From: Pseudomonas mangiferae
GTDB lineage: Bacteria > Pseudomonadota > Gammaproteobacteria > Pseudomonadales > Pseudomonadaceae
Length of the DNA stretch: 64,000 bases
Assembly: GCF_007109405.1 (NCBI RefSeq)
Contig: NZ_VJOY01000004.1
Span: 124,001-188,000 of the forward strand
Direction of reading: 5' to 3'
Made by a program: the position numbers and the translations under genes. Shown piece by piece: positions 1 through 8,807 of this stretch (positions are counted from its first letter, which is position 1; each line of letters begins with the position of its first letter). The notes under the pieces are model-generated. The model did not search any database. It was not told where the DNA came from and saw only the letters and a program-made list of their open reading frames with translations.

Positions 1-215
1 AGCCGGCGGACGACACGCCCGCCTCGCTGCACAAGTTGGTCAAGGCCTACCGTGGCCTGCGCATCGACGACTTCGTGCGCTTTCTCGACTTCTTCCGCGA
101 GGCGGGGTACGACCTGGAGGCGAAGAACGACCAGGGTGAGGATTTCATCGCGCTGATCCAGGACCAACGCCACGCCGAGCCCTACGTGGAAGCGGTGCGC
201 GCCGCGCGCGGCTGA
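1..215 (+). CDS. PA4642-family protein, C-terminal part (5' end outside window)
   Basis: The open frame enters from the window edge (codons in register with position 3) and stops with TGA at 213-215, giving about 70 residues. The visible part is rich in charged residues (LHKLVKAYRGLRIDDFVRF, then FREAGYDLEAKNDQGEDF). It matches my memory of the small Pseudomonas family named after PA4642, which lies next to mqo in P. aeruginosa; the same neighbour is present here. No enzymatic motif is visible and I do not know its function. It converges on mqo, and both appear to use the hairpin that starts 12 bases after its stop. Confidence 0.7.
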   Translation, partial: PADDTPASLHKLVKAYRGLRIDDFVRFLDFFREAGYDLEAKNDQGEDFIALIQDQRHAEPYVEAVRAARG

Positions 216-226
216 TTCGTCGAGGT

Positions 227-256
227 ATAAAAAAAGCCGCCCACGGGCGGCTTTTC
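227..256. terminator. Bidirectional intrinsic terminator between PA4642-family gene and mqo
   Basis: A perfect stem (AAAAGCCGCCC against GGGCGGCTTTT) with a very short loop, flanked by an A run on the left and a T run on the right, so it can act on either strand. It lies between two convergent stop codons. Confidence 0.85.
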
Positions 257-268
257 CATGGCCTGGAC

Positions 269-1795
269 TCAGGAGCCCAGCGGCACGGCCTGGCTTTCCT
301 GCACCGGGTGCGGCGCCAGCAGTTCCAGTGCCTCGTCGGACTGGCGGCTGACTTCCCGGTACAGCGCGGCGTCGGTTTCCAGGATCTTTTCCCGCGCCGG
401 GAAGATGTTGCCAAGCGCATCGGCCCACTGCGCCTTGCGGTCCGGGAAGCAGCGTTCGATCAGTTCCAGCATGATCGACACGGTGACCGAGGCGCCCGGC
501 GAGGCGCCCAGCAGGGCGGCGATGCTGCCGTCGCCGGCGGCCACCAGCTCGGTGCCAAACTGCAGGATGCCGCCTTTCTTGGCATCCTTCTTGATGATCT
601 GCACCCGTTGCCCGGCGATCTCCAGGCGCCAGTCCTCGGCCTTGGCCTGGGGATAGAAGCGCCGCAGGGAATCCAGGCGCTGCTCCATGCTCTGGCGCAC
701 CTCGCTGATCAGGTAGCGGGTCAGGTCCATGTTGTCCCGCGCCACCGCCAGCATCGGCCCGAGGTTGCCCAGGCGGATCGAACGGGGCAGGTCGAAGAGC
801 GAGCCCTGCTTGAGGAACTTGGTGGTGAAGCCGGCGTAGGGGCCGAACAGCAGGGATTTCTTGCCATCCACCACCCGGGTGTCCAGGTGCGGCACGGACA
901 TGGGCGGCGACCCCACGGCGGCCTGGCTGTAGACCTTGGCCTCGTGCTGGCGCACCACCTCGGGGTTGTCGCAGCGCAGCCACTGGCCGCTCACCGGGAA
1001 GCCGCCGAAGCCCTTGCCTTCCGGAATGCCGGACATCTGCAGCAGCGGCAGCGCGGCGCCGCCGGCGCCGAGGAACACGAAGCGCGCAGTCACCTGGCGC
1101 TCGGAACCGTTGCGGTCGTTGCGGATGGTCACCCGCCAGCCGTCGCCCTGGCGTGTCAGGCCGGTGACCCGCTGGTTGTAGCGGACTTCCGCGTTAGGCT
1201 GGTTGGCCAGATGCTGAAGCAACTGGTTGGTCAGGGCGCCGAAGTTTACGTCGGTGCCGCCGGCGACCCGGGTCGCGGCGATGGCTTCGTCGGGCGCGCG
1301 TCCCGGCATCATCAGCGGCATCCACTGGGCCAGGGTGGCCTTGTCCTCGGTGTACTCCATGTCGGCGAAGGCATGGTGATGACGCAGCGCCTCGAAGCGT
1401 TTCTTCAGGTAGGCGATGCCCTTGTCGCCCTGGACGAAGCTCAGGTGCGGCACCGGGTTGATGAAGGACTTCGGCGAGCCGAACGCACCCTTGCCCACCA
1501 GGTGGGCCCAGAACTGCTTGGAGACTTCGAACTGGGTGTTGATGTGCACGGCTTTCTTGATATCGATGGAGCCGTCCGCCGCCTGCGGTGTGTAGTTCAG
1601 CTCGCAGAGACCCGCGTGGCCGGTGCCGGCGTTGTTCCAGGGGTTGGAGCTCTCGGTGGCGCCCGCTTCGCGCAGCTCCACCACTTCCAGGCGAATCGAC
1701 GGGTCCAGCTCCTTGAGCAGGACGCCCAGGGTCGCGCTCATGATGCCGGCTCCCACCAGCAGCATGTCCACCGCTTCGTTATCGTGTTGCGTCAT
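269..1795 (-). CDS. mqo: Malate:quinone oxidoreductase
   Basis: FAD-dependent peripheral membrane enzyme that oxidises L-malate to oxaloacetate and passes electrons to quinone, a TCA-cycle step used by pseudomonads. The protein is about 508 residues, normal for the family. The N-terminus carries the FAD-binding stretch [14 protein letters not shown], followed by [20 protein letters not shown] and [12 protein letters not shown], all typical of MQO. The ATG at 1795 is chosen because GGAG lies 8 nt upstream; the longer frame would begin with GTG at 1822 and has no such site. The gene is monocistronic, ends in a shared terminator, and has a long upstream region. P. aeruginosa has two mqo paralogues; the PA4642 neighbour suggests this is the mqoB-type copy. 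Confidence 0.95.
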   Translation of the reverse strand: MTQHDNEAVDMLLVGAGIMSATLGVLLKELDPSIRLEVVELREAGATESSNPWNNAGTGHAGLCELNYTPQAADGSIDIKKAVHINTQFEVSKQFWAHLVGKGAFGSPKSFINPVPHLSFVQGDKGIAYLKKRFEALRHHHAFADMEYTEDKATLAQWMPLMMPGRAPDEAIAATRVAGGTDVNFGALTNQLLQHLANQPNAEVRYNQRVTGLTRQGDGWRVTIRNDRNGSERQVTARFVFLGAGGAALPLLQMSGIPEGKGFGGFPVSGQWLRCDNPEVVRQHEAKVYSQAAVGSPPMSVPHLDTRVVDGKKSLLFGPYAGFTTKFLKQGSLFDLPRSIRLGNLGPMLAVARDNMDLTRYLISEVRQSMEQRLDSLRRFYPQAKAEDWRLEIAGQRVQIIKKDAKKGGILQFGTELVAAGDGSIAALLGASPGASVTVSIMLELIERCFPDRKAQWADALGNIFPAREKILETDAALYREVSRQSDEALELLAPHPVQESQAVPLGS

Positions 1796-2452
1796 CAACG
1801 CTTCTCCAAAAAACTGCAGCACCAGGATGTGATGGCAGGCGGACCCGAACGTGCTGGCACGTCATCGGGGATCGGCGAGGTCGCGGAGGAGGGGGTTGGA
1901 GCCTCCCGGAACCTGTCGCCGGGGGCCGCCGCTCTGAATTCGTCGCAAGGGGCGAACGCATCGTTCGCCGGGGAGGCCGGCACGGCGGCTCGCCAACCCG
2001 TCGGGTCTCGGCGAGCGCATCGGCGCGGCATCCGCGTGCGTGGTCGGATCCGAACGGACCGGCCCTCAGGTACAGGTCATGAGGTCTCGATGAAGCGGAA
2101 TAGCGGACGGGGTGCTCGTTGCCGACGCAGAACTGTTCATTGCTCGCCACACTCTTGTGAAGTTGTGAAAACCGTCATCTCACGTTCTTTTGGAAACGTG
2201 AACCTCGAAAAGGCGCGGTTCCAGGTGCGGACCTCTGCCACCGGTGCGGCGAAAACGCTGCACGGAAGCAAAGCGCTAGCGTTACGGGCGGGAAGAGGCG
2301 GCTGGCTGGACAGCGCGAAGTGGCAGCCCTCCGGGAGGGGCGACGACGGTGCCGGAGCAGGGTCGACGCGGATTCGCTCGGGGGCGGCCTTGTAGTCGGG
2401 CGATTATAGCGGCGAAATTCGAAAAGTGTCCGTTTGCGGCGACTTTCTTGCC
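1796..2452. other. Long non-coding stretch upstream of mqo
   Basis: About 650 bases without a convincing gene. Open frames here are GC-rich shadows with arginine- and proline-rich translations and no ribosome sites. One feature stands out: a 7-bp inverted repeat, TCACGTT and AACGTGA, at 2180-2186 and 2195-2201, in a locally AT-richer patch that could be part of the mqo control region. This last point is inference. Confidence 0.4.
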
Positions 2453-2704
2453 TCAGCGCGCGGGACAGGTCCCATAGGCGGGGAAGCGGGTGGCGGCGGC
2501 GCGCCGGCGGGGGATGAGGAAGGCGCCGGCAGGGAGCGTCTGGCCCAGCCAGCACAGGCGGGTCTCGTTCACCTCGACCCAGCCCGCGCCGGCGGGCGCC
2601 TGGCTCGCCCGGCGAAACGCGCGGCAGCGGCCGTGGTCGTCCAGCAGGGCGAAATCCCGCAGTGGCGGGCGGGGCGAAAACAGGGCGGCGAGCAGCGTCA
2701 GCAT
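2453..2704 (-). CDS. Small hypothetical protein (83 aa)
   Basis: An 83-residue frame starting at ATG 2704 with GGGAG about 7 nt upstream, which is why I accept this start rather than the longer frame opening at 3049. The product begins with a hydrophobic segment (MLTLLAALFSPRP), then reads like a folded small protein (FALLDDHGRC, GWVEVNETRLCWLGQTLP). It has three cysteines and an arginine-rich tail. I do not recognise a domain; it resembles the short hypothetical proteins found beside mqo in pseudomonads. It is transcribed divergently from the lipoprotein gene at 2868. Confidence 0.55.
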   Translation of the reverse strand: MLTLLAALFSPRPPLRDFALLDDHGRCRAFRRASQAPAGAGWVEVNETRLCWLGQTLPAGAFLIPRRRAAATRFPAYGTCPAR

Positions 2705-2867
2705 GGCGGGTCTCCCGATGGCTGCGACCGTTATCCCACGGCGGCGTGACAGCGGCATGACAGGAACCCCGCGAAGGCGCGAAGGGTCAGAGCCTTCAAC
2801 CTGTCGACGGGAAGCGGCGCTGGGTATACTGCCGCATTTCGCGTCCCCTTCTGATGGAGATATCAGC

Positions 2868-3455
2868 ATGCTGAAACGTGCGTCGCTCGGTCTACTGGCG
2901 GGCATCGGCCTGGCTCTCGCGGGTTGTGCGCTCAGTCCCCAGCAACTCAGTCCGCAACCCAAGCTCACTGGCCCGCTCACGCCCATCGGGCAGGGCCAGC
3001 CGGTCAACGTGCGGGTGGTGGACGGGCGTCCGTCGCCGGTGCTGGGCACCCGGGGCGGCCTCTACGCCGACACCAGCAACATCAGCGTCCAGGGCCAGGA
3101 CCTGCTGCCGCGGCTGCAGACCGAAACCGAGGCGGCCGTGCGCCTGCTGGGCTTCACCCCGTCGCCCAACGCCTTCAACGCGCCGCAACTGACCCTCACT
3201 CTGACCGAGCTGAAGTACCAGTCGCCGAAGGAAGGTGTGTACGTCACCCAGGCCGACATCAAGGCCGCCTTCCAGGCCGACGTGCAGAACAGCTCGCGGC
3301 GCTTCACCGGCCGCTACGCCGCGTCGATGAACCAGCGCTTCGGCTCCGCACCCAACGAGCAGACCAACACCAAGCTCATCAGCGAAGTGCTCAGCGATGC
3401 CCTGACCCGGGTGTTCAAGGACCCGAACATCGGCCAGGTCCTGTCCCAGCAATAA
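2868..3455 (+). CDS. YajG-family lipoprotein
   Basis: A 195-residue precursor with a clear lipoprotein signal: basic MLKRAS, hydrophobic core, and the lipobox LALAGC with Cys at about position 20. The mature part (VNVRVVDGRPSPVLGTRGG near residues 45-63; LTLTLTELKY; FTGRYAASMNQRFGSAP) fits the YajG family, which is membrane-anchored and of uncertain function. The ATG at 2868 is preceded by GGAGA; the longer in-frame opening from 2490 has no signal sequence. A strong hairpin follows the stop, so the gene is probably transcribed alone. Confidence 0.85.
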   Translation: MLKRASLGLLAGIGLALAGCALSPQQLSPQPKLTGPLTPIGQGQPVNVRVVDGRPSPVLGTRGGLYADTSNISVQGQDLLPRLQTETEAAVRLLGFTPSPNAFNAPQLTLTLTELKYQSPKEGVYVTQADIKAAFQADVQNSSRRFTGRYAASMNQRFGSAPNEQTNTKLISEVLSDALTRVFKDPNIGQVLSQQ

Positions 3456-3466
3456 GCCCCGCCCCG

Positions 3467-3503
3467 AAGCCCCGGTGCCGACCCCGTCGACACCGGGGCT
3501 TTT
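3467..3503 (+). terminator. Intrinsic terminator after YajG-like gene
   Basis: Stem AAGCCCCGGTG / CACCGGGGCTT with the loop CCGACCCCGTCGA, followed by a short T run (TTTT). It lies 11 bases after the stop codon. Confidence 0.8.
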
Positions 3504-3639
3504 CGTTTCCGCGCGTCCGTCGGAAAGCCCCGTGACCTGCCGGGGTCTCCCGTACACTCCGCCGCCGTCGTTGCCCGGCAGGTGCCGGGCAGAACCCGTC
3601 GTAGCGGGATACGTGGCGCGTATCCATCGCGGAGGTCCC

Positions 3640-3888
3640 ATGTCGTTGCAGATGCTCAGCTGGCTGTCCGGTCCGGCCCAACTCGTCAACAGCCTGGCGC
3701 TGTTCCTCGGTTTCATGGGCGGCTGGCTGCTGATCGCCACCCGCTTGCGCCAGAACCGCCGGCTGGCGTCCCTCACGGCGCCCGTGGACGAGCTGCTGAC
3801 ACCGCGCATGGATCGCTTCTTCAATGGCACGGGGAGCACCTGCCTGGCGGCCGCGCTGCTGGTGTCTTGGCTGAGCACCCACCTCTGA
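3640..3888 (+). CDS. Small predicted membrane protein (82 aa)
   Basis: Starts at ATG 3640 directly after the strong site GGAGG (3631-3635), so translation is well supported. The product has two hydrophobic segments, one near residues 13-30 (ALFLGFMGGWLLIATRL) and one at the C-terminus (TCLAAALLVSW), joined by a basic loop and a short polar stretch. No family is recognised. It stands alone between two hairpins. An upstream in-frame extension to 3475 overlaps the previous terminator and is rejected. Confidence 0.6.
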   Translation: MSLQMLSWLSGPAQLVNSLALFLGFMGGWLLIATRLRQNRRLASLTAPVDELLTPRMDRFFNGTGSTCLAAALLVSWLSTHL

Positions 3889-3891
3889 CAC

Positions 3892-3919
3892 GACGAGGCC
3901 CGCGTCGGCGGGCCTCGTC
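3892..3919. terminator. Hairpin between convergent genes
   Basis: GACGAGGCCCGC / GCGGGCCTCGTC, a 12-bp stem with the loop GTCG, two bases after the stop of the small membrane protein. No good T run follows on the plus strand. It may serve either convergent gene. Confidence 0.6.
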
Positions 3920-3969
3920 ATCGGATACCTGGCCGAAGCCACGCCCCCTCGTCAGGGTGGTGCGCGACG

Positions 3970-5133
3970 CTAGAGCGGCAGGCCCGCCTTCACCCGGTAC
4001 TGGTTACGGACCGGGTTCGCATACTGCAGGACCAGATACGGGCGCTGCTCCGGCGTGCAGGCGTCCAGGCGCTTGCGCAGTTCGGCGCGGGCGCGCTCCA
4101 CGTCCGCCGCGGGGAACAGGGTATCCACGGCGGGCACGTCCAGGGCCGGATCCCGACCGTCCCACTGGGCATAGGCCAGATAGTGCACCGGGAACAACCT
4201 GTAGTTGCCCAGGATGCGCCGGTCCACTTCGGCGGCCAACTGCTTCGCGTCGTCGACACCCTCGCCCACTTCCTCGGCGAAGTGGATGTGCACACGGCCT
4301 TTGTAGCCGGTGATGCCCAGGGCGATGCTGGCGTCGTCCTCGCCGGGGGCCTTGGTGTAGCCGCCGGTGCGGGCGCGGATTTCCAGCTCCCGGGCCTTGG
4401 CCAGGTCGCAGGGGTCGTATTCGTAGCTGATGGCCACCGGCACCAGCCCCAGCTCGCCGATGACTTGGGCGAAGGGCTCGTCCTTGCGGCTCATGTGGAA
4501 CATCTTGAGGATCGCCGAATCGGTGCGGTCGTCCCCGTCCTTGGCGCGCCCTTCGGCCTGGGCGATCCAGATCGACTCGCGGTCCTGGCGGATCGAGTGG
4601 TTGATGTAGGCCGACAGCTGTTGGAACGCCGCCAGCTTCTCCCGCCGCCCGCTGAGGGAGCGGTGCACGATGAAGCTCTTGTTGAGGCGCATCAGGTCGC
4701 TGACGAAGGGCTTCTGCAGCAGGTTGTCGCCGATGGCGATGCGCGGGGTCGGCAGGCCCGCGTGGTACAGCGCGTAGTTGACGAAGGCCGGGTCCATCAC
4801 GATGTCCCGGTGGTTGGCCAGGAACAGGTAGGGGCGCTCGCGCCTGAGGCGCTCCAGGCCGGAATAGCCGATGCCGTCCGTGGCGTGCTCGACGGTGCGG
4901 TCCACGTAGGGCTCAACCTTGTCCTGCAGTTGCGCCACGGTGCGGATGCCGGCGCACACGCGGCGCAACCGATGGGCTATAACAGGCTTGAGCAGCCAGC
5001 CCAACGGGCCGGCCAAGCGGGGGAAGCGGAAACGGGTCAGGCTGTCGAGAAAGGCCTGGTCGGCGCACAGCCGGGAGAGGATGCCCGGGACTTCGGCGTC
5101 GGCATAAGGTCGGATGGCTTCGAATTCGCCCAT
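3970..5133 (-). CDS. PlsC-like glycerolipid acyltransferase family protein
   Basis: About 387 residues from ATG 5133; the longer frame would need a TTG start at 5217. The central domain has YLFLANHRDIVMDPAF, the acyltransferase block I motif, with histidine and the second aspartate five residues apart rather than the usual four. Further on are NKSFIVHRS, IWIAQAEGRAKDGDD (block III-like) and LVPVAISYEYDP (block IV-like). The family transfers acyl chains to a glycerol-phosphate type acceptor at the inner membrane; the exact substrate is unknown. No transmembrane segment is obvious. It is divergent from the CPXCG gene and not in an operon. Confidence 0.75.
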   Translation of the reverse strand: MGEFEAIRPYADAEVPGILSRLCADQAFLDSLTRFRFPRLAGPLGWLLKPVIAHRLRRVCAGIRTVAQLQDKVEPYVDRTVEHATDGIGYSGLERLRRERPYLFLANHRDIVMDPAFVNYALYHAGLPTPRIAIGDNLLQKPFVSDLMRLNKSFIVHRSLSGRREKLAAFQQLSAYINHSIRQDRESIWIAQAEGRAKDGDDRTDSAILKMFHMSRKDEPFAQVIGELGLVPVAISYEYDPCDLAKARELEIRARTGGYTKAPGEDDASIALGITGYKGRVHIHFAEEVGEGVDDAKQLAAEVDRRILGNYRLFPVHYLAYAQWDGRDPALDVPAVDTLFPAADVERARAELRKRLDACTPEQRPYLVLQYANPVRNQYRVKAGLPL

Positions 5134-5235
5134 CTTGTTCTGATATCCGGTGTAGGCGGCTGGATGACGGTACGGCTCCCGTCGCGGAGCCTGAGTAGCC
5201 GGCGAGTATACCCGCAAGTCACAGTGGAGGCCCGA

Positions 5236-5418
5236 ATGCTGGAAGCCCAGGTGTATGAGTGCCCGTATTGCGGCGAACCGGTGGAGACGGCCCTCGATCT
5301 CTCGGCCGGCGATCAGCAGTACATCGAGGACTGCCAGGTATGTTGCCGCCCGGTGTTGTTCGACCTGCGCACCGACGGCCGCGACTGGAGCCTGGACGTG
5401 CGCAGGGAGGACGATTGA
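5236..5418 (+). CDS. CPXCG-motif cysteine-rich protein
   Basis: A 60-residue protein with two cysteine pairs, CPYCG at 9-13 and CQVCC at 33-37, which suggests a zinc ribbon. This matches the CPXCG-motif family of small proteins of unknown role. The ATG at 5236 is preceded by GTGGAGG. Its TGA overlaps the ATG of the next gene by one base (TGATG), so the two are probably co-translated. Confidence 0.8.
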   Translation: MLEAQVYECPYCGEPVETALDLSAGDQQYIEDCQVCCRPVLFDLRTDGRDWSLDVRREDD

Positions 5419-5684
5419 TGCGCCGCATCTACGAGCCCCGGGATTTGCTGGAGGCGCAGATGCTGCTGGGCATGCTGGCCAGCGAAGGGGTGGATGCGCA
5501 CCTCACCGGCGGCCACCTGCTGGGGGCGGTGGGCGAGCTGCCCATCGGCGGGTTGCTCGGCCTGCTGGTCCCGGACGAGGAGGCCGACCGGGCGCGGCAG
5601 TTGATCCAGGCGTACAATGCCGCCCAGCCGCTGCCCGGCGACGAGCCGGACGGCACCCACACCCCCGGTGTGCTGCTCTGCTGA
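5418..5684 (+). CDS. DUF2007-domain protein (putative signal-transducing protein)
   Basis: An 88-residue protein beginning MRRIYEPRDLLEAQMLLGML, followed by GVDAHLTGGHL and LLVPDEEADRARQLI. This is the pattern of the DUF2007 fold, which resembles a PII-like or ferredoxin-like domain. It starts inside the stop of the CPXCG gene, and this pairing is common in pseudomonads. The C-terminal 20 residues are proline- and glycine-rich and look unstructured. The function is unknown. Confidence 0.8.
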   Translation: MRRIYEPRDLLEAQMLLGMLASEGVDAHLTGGHLLGAVGELPIGGLLGLLVPDEEADRARQLIQAYNAAQPLPGDEPDGTHTPGVLLC

Positions 5685-5709
5685 TCTTCCCGACGAGTGC
5701 CGTGTCTCC

Positions 5710-6324
5710 ATGAGTGGACGTTTCGCCCTGTTCCGCTGGCCGCCGGCCCTGGCGGCCACCCCCGGTTTTCCCACCGACCTCTCGCCCCGCTGGAACCTGG
5801 CGCCCGGCGGCCAGGTGCTGATGCTGCGCGGCGACGCCCTGACGCTCCGGGCCGATCCGGCCCGCTGGGGCCTCACCCCCGCCTGGCTGACCGACCTGTC
5901 CCGCACGCCGGCCCATGCCCGGGCCGAGACCCTCGCCGAGCAGCCGATGTTTCGCGAAGCCTTCCGCTTGCGGCGTTGTCTGCTGCCGGCCAATGGGTTC
6001 TATGAGTGGCGCGGGGTGCGCAAGCGGCCCTACTGGGTGAGCGGCGACGGTGGCCTGCTGCAGTTGGCCGCGGTCTGGGAGGCTTATCCGGCGGGTGACC
6101 GCGAGTACCTCAGCGTGGCGATGATCACCCAGCCGGTGGCCAGCCTGCGCCGGCCCCTGGTGCTGGACGAGGCCGGCGTGCGCGTCTGGCTGGACCCCCA
6201 GTCGCCCCTGGACGACCTCCAGTGCCTGTTGCTGCGGCCGGGGCCCGTCCTGCGGGAGCGGGCCCTGGCGACCCTGGTCAACGACCCGGCCCTGGATGGC
6301 CCGGAGTGCCTGACCTCGGCCTGA
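5710..6324 (+). CDS. SRAP (YedK/HMCES-like) protein with degenerate active site
   Basis: A 204-residue member of the SOS-response-associated peptidase fold, recognised from MSGRFALF at the N-terminus, RWNLAPG (27-33), HARAET (69-74), FRLRRCLLPANGFYEW (85-100) and VAMITQPV. Active family members form a thiazolidine crosslink with abasic sites in single-stranded DNA through Cys2, helped by an Asn, a Glu and a His. Here position 2 is Ser, the Asn is His69, and the usual HxRMP is SLRRP (145-149); only Glu99 remains. Crosslinking activity is therefore unlikely, although DNA binding may persist. It starts 23 bases after the DUF2007 gene. The start is fixed by the conserved GRF. Confidence 0.85.
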   Translation: MSGRFALFRWPPALAATPGFPTDLSPRWNLAPGGQVLMLRGDALTLRADPARWGLTPAWLTDLSRTPAHARAETLAEQPMFREAFRLRRCLLPANGFYEWRGVRKRPYWVSGDGGLLQLAAVWEAYPAGDREYLSVAMITQPVASLRRPLVLDEAGVRVWLDPQSPLDDLQCLLLRPGPVLRERALATLVNDPALDGPECLTSA

Positions 6325-6381
6325 AAAATCCCGCCGCGGGTTACCGCTCGGGAGCGGATGCGAGGGCATCCCGCTCTGGGC

Positions 6382-8514
6382 TCAGACCTTGAACTGGTTG
6401 ACCAACCGACGCTGCTGCTCCGCCAGGCGAGTCAGCTCGCCGCTGGCCACGCTGGCCTCGTCGGCACCACTGGCCACTTCCGCCGCCACCTGGCCAATGT
6501 TGGTGACGTTGCGGTTGATGTCCTCGGCCACTGCGCTCTGCTCTTCCGCGGCGCTGGCGATCTGGGTGTTCATGTCGGTGATCACCGACACCGCCCGGGT
6601 GATGGCGTCCAGGGCGCTGGCCGCTTCCCGGGCATGACGCACGCTGTCGTCGGTCTTCGCCTGGCTGTCCTCCATGACCTTCACCACCTGCCGGGTCCCG
6701 CCCTGCAGCTGCTGGATCATGTTCTGGATTTCCCCCGTGGCCTCCTGGGTCTTCTGGGCCAGGTTGCGCACCTCGTCGGCCACTACGGCGAAGCCCCGGC
6801 CCTGTTCGCCGGCCCGGGCCGCCTCGATGGCGGCGTTCAGTGCCAGCAGGTTGGTCTGCTCGGCGATGCTGCGGATCGCCACCAGGATCGCGTTGATGTT
6901 CTCGCTGTCCCGGGCGAGGGTCTGCACCACCGCTACGGCGCGGCCGATCTCGCCGGCCAAGTCGGCGATGGCGCGGGACGTGCTGTCCACCACCTGGCGG
7001 CCCAGGTTCGCGGCGTCGTCGGCGCGGTTGGCCGCTTCCGCCGCGCGGCTGGCGTTCTGCGCCACGTCCTGGGCGGTGGCGGTCATCTGGTGGATCGCCG
7101 TGGCCACCTGGTCGATCTCCGTCATCTGCCGCTGGATGCCCTGGTTGGTGCGAATAGCGATGTCGGCGGTGTGCTCGGAGGCGTCGCTGACCTTCTGTAC
7201 GGAACTCACCACCTGGCTGATCATGCCCTGCAGCTTGCCCAGGAAGGTGTCGAAGCCGGTGGCGATGGCGCCCAGTTCGTCGCGCCGGTTCACCCGCAGG
7301 CGGCGGGTCAGGTCACCCTCGCCCTGGGCGATGTCATCCAGCATCGCCACCATCTGCCGCAGCGGCCGGGCGATGCGGTGGCCGAGGAGCCACACCACCA
7401 GCAGGCCGACTCCGGCTACCAGCAGGCCGGTCAGGGTCATGCCGAGGATTTCCTCGTCGCGCCGGGCGCTGAAGGCGTCCTGCAGCCCCTGCAGGTCGGC
7501 CATCACCGTCTGCATCGGCAGGTCGATGCCCAAGACCCAGCGGGTCGGGGTGTCGGCCACCTTGAACGGCACCAGCAGAATGATGCGGCCATTGGCGTCG
7601 TCCACCCGGTAGAACGGCTGGTCGCCCTGCAGGCGCTTGAGCTCGCCGGCCAGTTCATTACCCACCGCGTCCACCGGTTCGCCGAGCTGGCGGGCGTCGG
7701 CGGTATAGGCCACCAGGCGCTGGTTGGTGGAGATCAGCATCATCTGCCCGACACCGCCGTAGAGTTGCTGGTTGGCAGCCACCAGGGCCTGCTGGATGAA
7801 GTCCAGGGACAGGTCGACGCCGGCGATCCCGCGGAATTCGCCGTTCACCAGTACTGGCACGTTGAAGGAGGAGAGCAGCACCATCTTGCCGCCCATCTCG
7901 TAGGGCGCCGGGTCGACGATGCAGGTGGCCTTGGTTTCCCGCGGGCAGAGGTAGTACTCGCCCTCGCGCACGCCGGTGGGCAGGCGCCTCTCGCTGAGCA
8001 TGGTGGGCCCCAGGGGTTCCACCATGGGCGTGCCGTCGGGGCCGCGGTACCACCAGGGGGCGAAGCGGCCGCTGGCGTCGTACCCCGGTTGGTTGGCGTA
8101 GAGGTCGTCGTTGCCGTCGAAGGCGTTGGCCTCCCAGCCGATGTAGGCGTCGATCACCTTGGCGTTGGTGGCCACGGTATTGCGCAGCAGGCTGGACAGC
8201 TCCTCGCGGCTCAGGCTCAAGGCCGGCGCGCCGCTGGGGTCGGCCTGGCCCATCAGCGCATTGGTCTGGGCCAGGCCGGTGGCCACGGTCAGCGGGTACG
8301 CCAGGCTGCGCTGGATCTCGCCCACCTGCTCCTGGGCCATGGCCAGCAGGCGCTCGTTGATCACCTGTTCGAACAGGGTCCGGGTGCGCGCCTGGATCGT
8401 CTCCTGGGTGCGTGCCCCGGCGAACAGGGCGTACAGCACCAGCGCCACCACTACGGCCAGCACGCAGGCGCCCGCCAAGGCGGCCACCGTGAACTGAATG
8501 GATTTGAATTTCAT
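6382..8514 (-). CDS. Methyl-accepting chemotaxis protein with double-Cache sensor
   Basis: A 710-residue chemoreceptor. A membrane segment at about 10-32 is followed by a large periplasmic region (about 36-345) of dCache type ([34 protein letters not shown]). A second membrane helix lies at about 356-378, HAMP at about 379-431 ([20 protein letters not shown]), and then the cytoplasmic signalling hairpin whose tip, [20 protein letters not shown], is near 552-571. It should relay ligand binding to CheA/CheW. ATG 8514 has GGGAG 6 nt upstream; the longer frame is rejected. Two cysteines (190 and 198) in the sensor could form a disulfide. The ligand cannot be inferred. It stands alone with no che genes nearby. 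Confidence 0.95.
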   Translation of the reverse strand: MKFKSIQFTVAALAGACVLAVVVALVLYALFAGARTQETIQARTRTLFEQVINERLLAMAQEQVGEIQRSLAYPLTVATGLAQTNALMGQADPSGAPALSLSREELSSLLRNTVATNAKVIDAYIGWEANAFDGNDDLYANQPGYDASGRFAPWWYRGPDGTPMVEPLGPTMLSERRLPTGVREGEYYLCPRETKATCIVDPAPYEMGGKMVLLSSFNVPVLVNGEFRGIAGVDLSLDFIQQALVAANQQLYGGVGQMMLISTNQRLVAYTADARQLGEPVDAVGNELAGELKRLQGDQPFYRVDDANGRIILLVPFKVADTPTRWVLGIDLPMQTVMADLQGLQDAFSARRDEEILGMTLTGLLVAGVGLLVVWLLGHRIARPLRQMVAMLDDIAQGEGDLTRRLRVNRRDELGAIATGFDTFLGKLQGMISQVVSSVQKVSDASEHTADIAIRTNQGIQRQMTEIDQVATAIHQMTATAQDVAQNASRAAEAANRADDAANLGRQVVDSTSRAIADLAGEIGRAVAVVQTLARDSENINAILVAIRSIAEQTNLLALNAAIEAARAGEQGRGFAVVADEVRNLAQKTQEATGEIQNMIQQLQGGTRQVVKVMEDSQAKTDDSVRHAREAASALDAITRAVSVITDMNTQIASAAEEQSAVAEDINRNVTNIGQVAAEVASGADEASVASGELTRLAEQQRRLVNQFKV

Positions 8515-8807
8515 AATGGCTCCCGAGGTCTCAGTTGCGCCCGTTCCGGCCTTATCGGCGAGCGGCGGACGAGCGTGAGGGCGCCGGGTGAAAAGCCTGA
8601 GCGGGGCCGGCAGGAGAAGGGTGCGGGACGGACCACCTGCCGAACCAGGTGGGGACCCTGCCGCCCGCCTGCGCGGACCGCCGCCGGCGATCTTCCATGC
8701 AGAAAATCGGGCGCTTGCCACCAATCAAAGATGCTGGCGCCCGTTCTCGCAAGCCGCGACCGAACTCAACGTGCCCGCCAGGGGCCGCCTTTCCGAGGAA
8801 GTCCGTC

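Noticed and set aside
1796-1822. N-terminal extension of mqo (starting MLQFFGEAL)
   Set aside because: It would need a GTG start and would swallow the GGAG ribosome site that fits ATG 1795.
308-2395. 695-codon plus-strand open frame covering mqo and its upstream region
   Set aside because: It is the antisense shadow of mqo; the minus strand encodes a full family match and the plus frame has a His/Gly/Ala/Arg-biased, motif-free translation.
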